Part shown: piece by piece, positions 44,942-48,747 of the stretch
Numbering within the stretch: position 1 is the first letter of the stretch
Layout: every line of letters starts with the position of its first letter
Origin: Candidatus Lambdaproteobacteria bacterium RIFOXYD2_FULL_50_16
GTDB taxonomy: Bacteria > SAR324 > XYD2-FULL-50-16
Length of the DNA: 48,747 nucleotides
Assembly (NCBI GenBank): GCA_001783695.1
Contig: MFNE01000036.1
Span: 17,140-65,886 of the forward strand
Reading direction: 5' to 3'
Position numbers and translations under genes: made by a program
Notes under the pieces: model-generated
Seen by the model: only the letters and a program-made list of their open reading frames with translations
Told to the model about the DNA's origin: nothing
The model's database searches: none

Positions 44942-45447
44942 TGTTGAAGGTCTCCTTCGAGGGCTAAAGCGTAGTCATGAATCGCTTCGAACAATCTCGC
45001 GCTCCAGTCTGGGTCTAGTCCCAATTCTTGAGCCTCGATTTTCCTGTTTTCTAAAAGCGTTTGCCAACGGTCCGGGTCTAATGGCTTTACTTGATAAATC
45101 CGTTTAATTCGGCCAATTCGCCTGACCGTGCGGAAACGCTCTGAAAGGGTTAAGAGAATGGTTAAATCTAAGGTGTAAAGACTCGAACCAAAGTCCTGGC
45201 CAGATTCTAAGGGAATGGCTACAGGGGTGTTGGCCGCTTCATCTAATAGCCCGCCCAACTGCTCCAAAAAATAGCGGTCTAAGTCCAGAGCCTCCCCTTG
45301 GTTATAATGGCCAAGCTCGCCCCAAACTTTGTGGCGATTAACCCCCCAAACACCCATGCGGCAACGCTCGGCCAAAAGGCAGAGCAAGGCCTTGTCCAGG
45401 TGGTCGATGGATTTTCGGTAGCCCTCGAGGCCTGGCGGGTTGGTCAT
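44938..45447 (-). CDS. Chorismate-mutase-like protein, possibly with a duplicated domain
   Basis: 169 residues. The N-terminal part LEGYRKSIDHLDKALLCLLAERCRMG resembles the first helix of AroQ-type chorismate mutase. A second copy-like part, starting LTLSERFRTVRRIGRIKRIYQ and continuing LDPDRWQTLLENRK, also resembles the AroQ pattern and keeps the basic residues and the Asp-x-x-Arg, but Trp stands where the catalytic Glu (E52 in E. coli) is expected. Enzyme activity is therefore doubtful. GGAG next to the stop of the upstream CoA-binding gene provides the ribosome site. Function may be regulatory or unrelated. Confidence 0.55.
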   Translation of the reverse strand: MTNPPGLEGYRKSIDHLDKALLCLLAERCRMGVWGVNRHKVWGELGHYNQGEALDLDRYFLEQLGGLLDEAANTPVAIPLESGQDFGSSLYTLDLTILLTLSERFRTVRRIGRIKRIYQVKPLDPDRWQTLLENRKIEAQELGLDPDWSARLFEAIHDYALALEGDLQH

Positions 45448-45450
45448 GGA

Positions 45451-45849
45451 CTAGCTCCGCCACTCGATTTTGGGGCAACGGTCAGATACTAATAATACTC
45501 CAAGCGCCTCTACTTTACGATTAAACTCCTCGTCCACTACCCCCAGCTGACACCAAACCATACCGGGTTTAAGTCGGGTGATTTCAGGTAGCAAATCCAT
45601 CAACCGGCTAGGGTTTAAAAACAAGTCAAGCCAATCTATTTCACCAGGGGCCAATTGGGCCAGGGACGCCTTGGCAGGCCTGCCCAAAATCTCAGCATGG
45701 GCTGGGTGAATGGGGGTGACCTCAAACCCTTGCGCCATTAAGAATTGCCCCACATGATAACTAGGCCTGTCATCCTTGGGACTCAAGCCAACAATGGCTA
45801 CCTTTTTGTGCTTTTTAATCCATTCTATCGCTGTTTTGCTGTCTAGCAT
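45451..45849 (-). CDS. CoA-binding domain protein (YccU-like)
   Basis: 132 residues with a Rossmann-like CoA-binding fold: KKVAIVGLSPKDDRPSYHVGQFLMAQGFEVTPIHP at the start, IDWLDLFLNPSRL, VWCQLGVVDEE and LLVSDRCPKIE at the end. The same small family includes E. coli YccU, of unknown physiological role. It begins 12 bases after ptsI and is followed after 3 bases by the chorismate-mutase-like gene. Confidence 0.9.
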   Translation of the reverse strand: MLDSKTAIEWIKKHKKVAIVGLSPKDDRPSYHVGQFLMAQGFEVTPIHPAHAEILGRPAKASLAQLAPGEIDWLDLFLNPSRLMDLLPEITRLKPGMVWCQLGVVDEEFNRKVEALGVLLVSDRCPKIEWRS

Positions 45850-45861
45850 AACTGCTCCTGT

Positions 45862-47598
45862 TTATCCGCCGAATTCCTCGACATATTGATGATGAAGCTC
45901 TTGGGCAAGATTATTGGACTCGTCCGAGCTGTGCTTGTTGATAAACTTAAAGGCAATCTTTTTACATAAAGCCCGATCTACTTTTGACAAAACCCGCTTG
46001 GTTTTAAGTACCATGTTTGGGCTCATCGAAAAGGTTATGTCGCCGATGCCAATCAGGTACATTTGCATAATCGGGTCAGCGGCCAATTCCCCGCAGATGG
46101 AGATAGGTTTTCCGCGCCGGTTGGCCACTAACACCGAATGTTCGAGCATCCTCAAAATAGCCGGGTGGAAGGGGTCAAACAGGTAGGAGACGTTTTCATT
46201 CATCCGGTCCACGGCCAGGCTGTATTGAATCAGGTCGTTGGTGCCGATCGAGATAAACTCGCAGTGGTCCAATAAATCGTCCAGAATATACACCGCTGCT
46301 GGGGTTTCTAACATACAACCTAATATCAGATTGTGGTTTTCCATCCCTAGACTAATGGCTTCCTCTTCTAATATACGGGCCGAACGGGTGACCTCGTCGA
46401 TCCTGGTGACCATAGGCAACATAACCTTAAGGCGGCAATGGGCGCTGGCACGAAGAAGTGCGCGAAATTGGGGCCTTAAGATAGATTCGTAATTCAAGCA
46501 AGTGCGAATCCCTCGGAAACCCAAAGCGGGGTTGGCCTCTTCGACCAGTTCTTTGATTAACTTAGTAGTTTTATCCGCCCCAATGTCCCAGGTTCTAAAG
46601 GTAATGGGGTTGCAGCCGGTTTCGTCAATCACCTGTTTATAAACCAGGTATTGCTCTTCTTCGGTCGGAAAGTGGCTTTCTAAGCGAAAAAGAAATTCAG
46701 TCCGCACCAAACCAATCGAGGGGATTTGGAATTGTTTGATTTGCGAAACTTCGGCCATAAAGTCGAGGTTTGCCGCCAGTTCAATCACCTCCCCGTCTGC
46801 CAATCGGCCTGGTTGACCAATAAGCAGAGTAAGTTGGTCTTGGGAAAACCTAAATTTTTCTTGTTTATCGAGTTTTTGAGTCCTAATTTTATCATCTGGG
46901 TCCGCGATGATCTCGCCGATGGAGCCGTCCAAGATACAGATTTGGTCGTCTGCCAGCCTAAGCATAATGTCACGCACCCCGACCACGGCGGGGATGTTCA
47001 TAGCCCTGGCCAAGATACTTGAGTGGCTGGTCATGCCCCCCAGTTCGGTTATGATCCCAAGTATCTTGTCCTTACTAAGATGAAAGGCGTCGGTGGGGCT
47101 GATATCGTGGCAGCAGAGGATGACCCGTTCCTTTAGATTACTCAGGTCAAGAGCCGGGGTTTCTAAAAGGTTGTTCATAACCTTTTCCCCTAACTGCCTT
47201 AAATCAGCAGCCCGAGCGCGGATGTAGGGATTTTCGATCTTGGAAAAGCGGGCCTCTAAGTGGGCAACAATCCGAATCAGTGCCCATTCAGCGTTGACTT
47301 TCTGGGTTTCGATCTCTTTGATCATGGCCGGAATAAATTGTTTATCCCGCAGCAACAACTGATAGCTAGTGAAGAGTTGTTGCATCTCTTCGTCGAGCAA
47401 TCCTTCTGAATGACCGGTGATCTCGTCTAATTGAATTTCGGTTAGGGTTTGCGCCCGTTTAAGGCGCTCAATCTCTTGGGGGAGTTGTTGGTCGTCATCA
47501 AACTGGACCCTCGGATAGTTCACAAAAGCCGAATGAATCCGCAAAATTCGCCCAATAGCTACCCCTTCGGAGACGCCAAGGCCGCGGTAGGTCTGCAT
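45862..47598 (-). CDS. ptsI: Phosphoenolpyruvate-protein phosphotransferase (enzyme I)
   Basis: First enzyme of the PTS: transfers phosphate from PEP to HPr. The 578 residues show the phospho-His H192 in GGMTSHSSILARAMNIPAVVG, the PEP-binding domain with ANPALGFRGIR, IGTNDLIQYSLAVDR and the Cys in ISICGELAADP. No ptsH or sugar-specific enzyme II gene is adjacent. The protein may serve a regulatory or nitrogen-type PTS encoded elsewhere, but it lacks the N-terminal GAF domain of PtsP. GGAG lies before the ATG; the gene begins 3 bases after ilvD. Confidence 0.96.
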   Translation of the reverse strand: MQTYRGLGVSEGVAIGRILRIHSAFVNYPRVQFDDDQQLPQEIERLKRAQTLTEIQLDEITGHSEGLLDEEMQQLFTSYQLLLRDKQFIPAMIKEIETQKVNAEWALIRIVAHLEARFSKIENPYIRARAADLRQLGEKVMNNLLETPALDLSNLKERVILCCHDISPTDAFHLSKDKILGIITELGGMTSHSSILARAMNIPAVVGVRDIMLRLADDQICILDGSIGEIIADPDDKIRTQKLDKQEKFRFSQDQLTLLIGQPGRLADGEVIELAANLDFMAEVSQIKQFQIPSIGLVRTEFLFRLESHFPTEEEQYLVYKQVIDETGCNPITFRTWDIGADKTTKLIKELVEEANPALGFRGIRTCLNYESILRPQFRALLRASAHCRLKVMLPMVTRIDEVTRSARILEEEAISLGMENHNLILGCMLETPAAVYILDDLLDHCEFISIGTNDLIQYSLAVDRMNENVSYLFDPFHPAILRMLEHSVLVANRRGKPISICGELAADPIMQMYLIGIGDITFSMSPNMVLKTKRVLSKVDRALCKKIAFKFINKHSSDESNNLAQELHHQYVEEFGG

Positions 47599-47601
47599 TT
47601 T

Positions 47602-48747
47602 TTACCGCTCCAAACGGCTAAGGTCTCGCACGGCACCCTTGTCGGCACTAGTGACCATCAGGGCGTATGCCTGCAGGGCTTTTGAAACCTCGCGCGGCCT
47701 TGGGCCTGGGCTCCAGGCATCTGAACGGGCCTCCATCCTTTCTCGTCGTTGGGTCAAGATCTCATCTGAGACCTGGATCTGAATCAGGCGGTTGGGGATG
47801 TCGATTAAGATCAAGTCCCCTTCTTCAATCAGCGCGATGTTGCCCCCATTGGCGGCCTCTGGGCTAACATGCCCTATCGAAAGTCCCGAGGTACCCCCCG
47901 AGAACCGCCCGTCCGTGATCAAGGCGCAAGATTTGCCCAGATTTTTCGATTTTAAATAGGTTGTAGGATACAACATCTCTTGCATCCCTGGCCCACCACG
48001 AGGGCCTTCATAGCGGATAATCACCACATCGCCAGAGTGAATTTTGCCATCTAAAATCGCGTCACACGCCTCTTCTTGACTGTGTAGCACCTTAGCCGGA
48101 CCCTCAAAGCGCCAAATCGAGGAATCGACGCCGGCGGTTTTTACGATGCAGCCATCTAGGGCTAGATTGCCATAAAGTACGCAGAGCCCACCTTCTTTGG
48201 AGTAAGCATGAGTAACCGAACGAACACAGCCCAATTCTCGGTTTTCGTCTAAGCTTTTGTATTGATTACTTTGACAAAAGGCTTCCGTCGTCCGAAACCC
48301 GCCTGGAGCGGCAGCAAAGAAGGATCGGGCCTTCTCTCCCGAATTTAGGCTATAAGCATGACACTGCTCGGCTAAGGTCATCCCGCTGGCCATCAAGGCC
48401 TCACCGTGGATCAACCCGGCTTTTAGTAATTGCTCCATAATGGCGTTGATCCCGCCAGCCCGATGCACGTCCTCGATATGATAATGACTCGAAGGCGCAA
48501 CCTTGCAGAGCGTAGGGATCTTCCTTGAGATCTGGTCCATATGGGCCATCGTAAAATCGACCTCTGCTTCTTGGGCAATAGCTAATAAATGCAAAACCGT
48601 ATTGGTCGAGCCACCCATAGCGATATCGAGGGCCATGGCGTTATAAAAAGCGTTAAAGTCGCACCGGTCTTTTGGCAAGAGTCCAGGTTTACCCATAAAA
48701 TAATGCTCCTTGGCCATCTCTACGATTCGTAGAGCGGCGTCTTCAAA
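47602..48747 (-). CDS. ilvD: Dihydroxy-acid dehydratase, C-terminal part (cut by window edge)
   Basis: Penultimate step of valine and isoleucine synthesis, an iron-sulfur dehydratase. The 381 visible residues are open to the window edge and begin inside the protein, so about 200 N-terminal residues, including the cluster Cys residues, are missing. Visible signatures: [46 protein letters not shown], and [20 protein letters not shown] with the catalytic Ser. ptsI follows 3 bases after the stop. Confidence 0.95.
   Translation of the reverse strand, partial: FEDAALRIVEMAKEHYFMGKPGLLPKDRCDFNAFYNAMALDIAMGGSTNTVLHLLAIAQEAEVDFTMAHMDQISRKIPTLCKVAPSSHYHIEDVHRAGGINAIMEQLLKAGLIHGEALMASGMTLAEQCHAYSLNSGEKARSFFAAAPGGFRTTEAFCQSNQYKSLDENRELGCVRSVTHAYSKEGGLCVLYGNLALDGCIVKTAGVDSSIWRFEGPAKVLHSQEEACDAILDGKIHSGDVVIIRYEGPRGGPGMQEMLYPTTYLKSKNLGKSCALITDGRFSGGTSGLSIGHVSPEAANGGNIALIEEGDLILIDIPNRLIQIQVSDEILTQRRERMEARSDAWSPGPRPREVSKALQAYALMVTSADKGAVRDLSRLER

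Noticed and set aside
35133-45849. Selenoproteins with in-frame UGA near selA and the selenodomain-associated transferases
   Set aside because: All genes here end at natural C-termini and none continues with conserved sequence past a TGA.

Overview
This window comes from a Gram-negative bacterium. It encodes apolipoprotein N-acyltransferase (lnt), two lipoproteins, two outer-membrane-barrel-like proteins ending in Phe, and a GlnD-family PII uridylyltransferase. A COX15-type heme A synthase suggests aerobic respiration; selA and a pair of rSAM/selenodomain-associated transferases suggest selenium use. A perfect CIRCE element points to HrcA heat-shock control. The long inserted IspG, the 1103-residue GlnD and the FN3 lipoprotein suggest a deep-branching proteobacterial or delta-type lineage (Bdellovibrio-like, SAR324/Lambdaproteobacteria-like). 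That placement is inference only. The window is a chromosomal housekeeping segment: no CRISPR array, integrase, transposase or prophage was seen.

Layout. 1-2220 (minus): a tiny possible zinc-ribbon ORF and two ABC exporter half-transporters; the complete one has a degenerate ATPase site. 2243-4863 (plus): lipoprotein and nnr, overlapping by 4 bases. 5020-5453: a 5S rRNA-like fragment and a minus-strand pair of small membrane proteins with a clear promoter; the 32-residue first member is easily missed. 5627-10979 (plus): frr, then CIRCE-clpB, a sigma54 activator whose receiver has Glu instead of the phospho-Asp, and argC. 11021-14594 (minus): TerB-like, hybrid kinase and ComFB genes. 14794-17531 (plus): anchored protein, VOC protein and FN3 lipoprotein. 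17727-20328 (minus): barrel protein, PilZ-like protein and gap. 20571-22112 (plus): large unknown membrane protein. 22182-32040 (minus): jacalin-like protein, the TPR-rpoZ-ispG operon, a triple-receiver hybrid kinase, hom and glnD. 32156-34101 (plus): purQ and a cysteine desulfurase. 34142-34918 (minus): unknown protein. 35133-40841 (plus): peroxiredoxin, glycosyltransferase, REC-HD-GYP, lnt, selA. 40838-42030 (minus): ctaA and a 90-residue protein. 42626-43321 (plus): second barrel protein. 43535-48747 (minus): ilvD, ptsI, CoA-binding protein, chorismate-mutase-like protein, two transferases and tRNA-Ala.

Themes. Signalling is heavy: two hybrid kinases, a pseudo-receiver sigma54 activator, and three proteins that may degrade or bind c-di-GMP (HD-GYP, ComFB, a divergent PilZ-like protein). 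Selenium and sulfur functions recur (selA, cysteine desulfurase, selenodomain-associated transferases), but selB and selD are outside the window and no in-frame UGA readthrough was seen. Several strong hairpins next to gene ends lack a U-tract. No single obviously novel multi-gene system stands out. The best leads are the CIRCE-clpB-pseudo-receiver activator unit, the small membrane protein pair, the ComFB/hybrid-kinase/TerB cluster, the jacalin-like protein and the 5S-like fragment.
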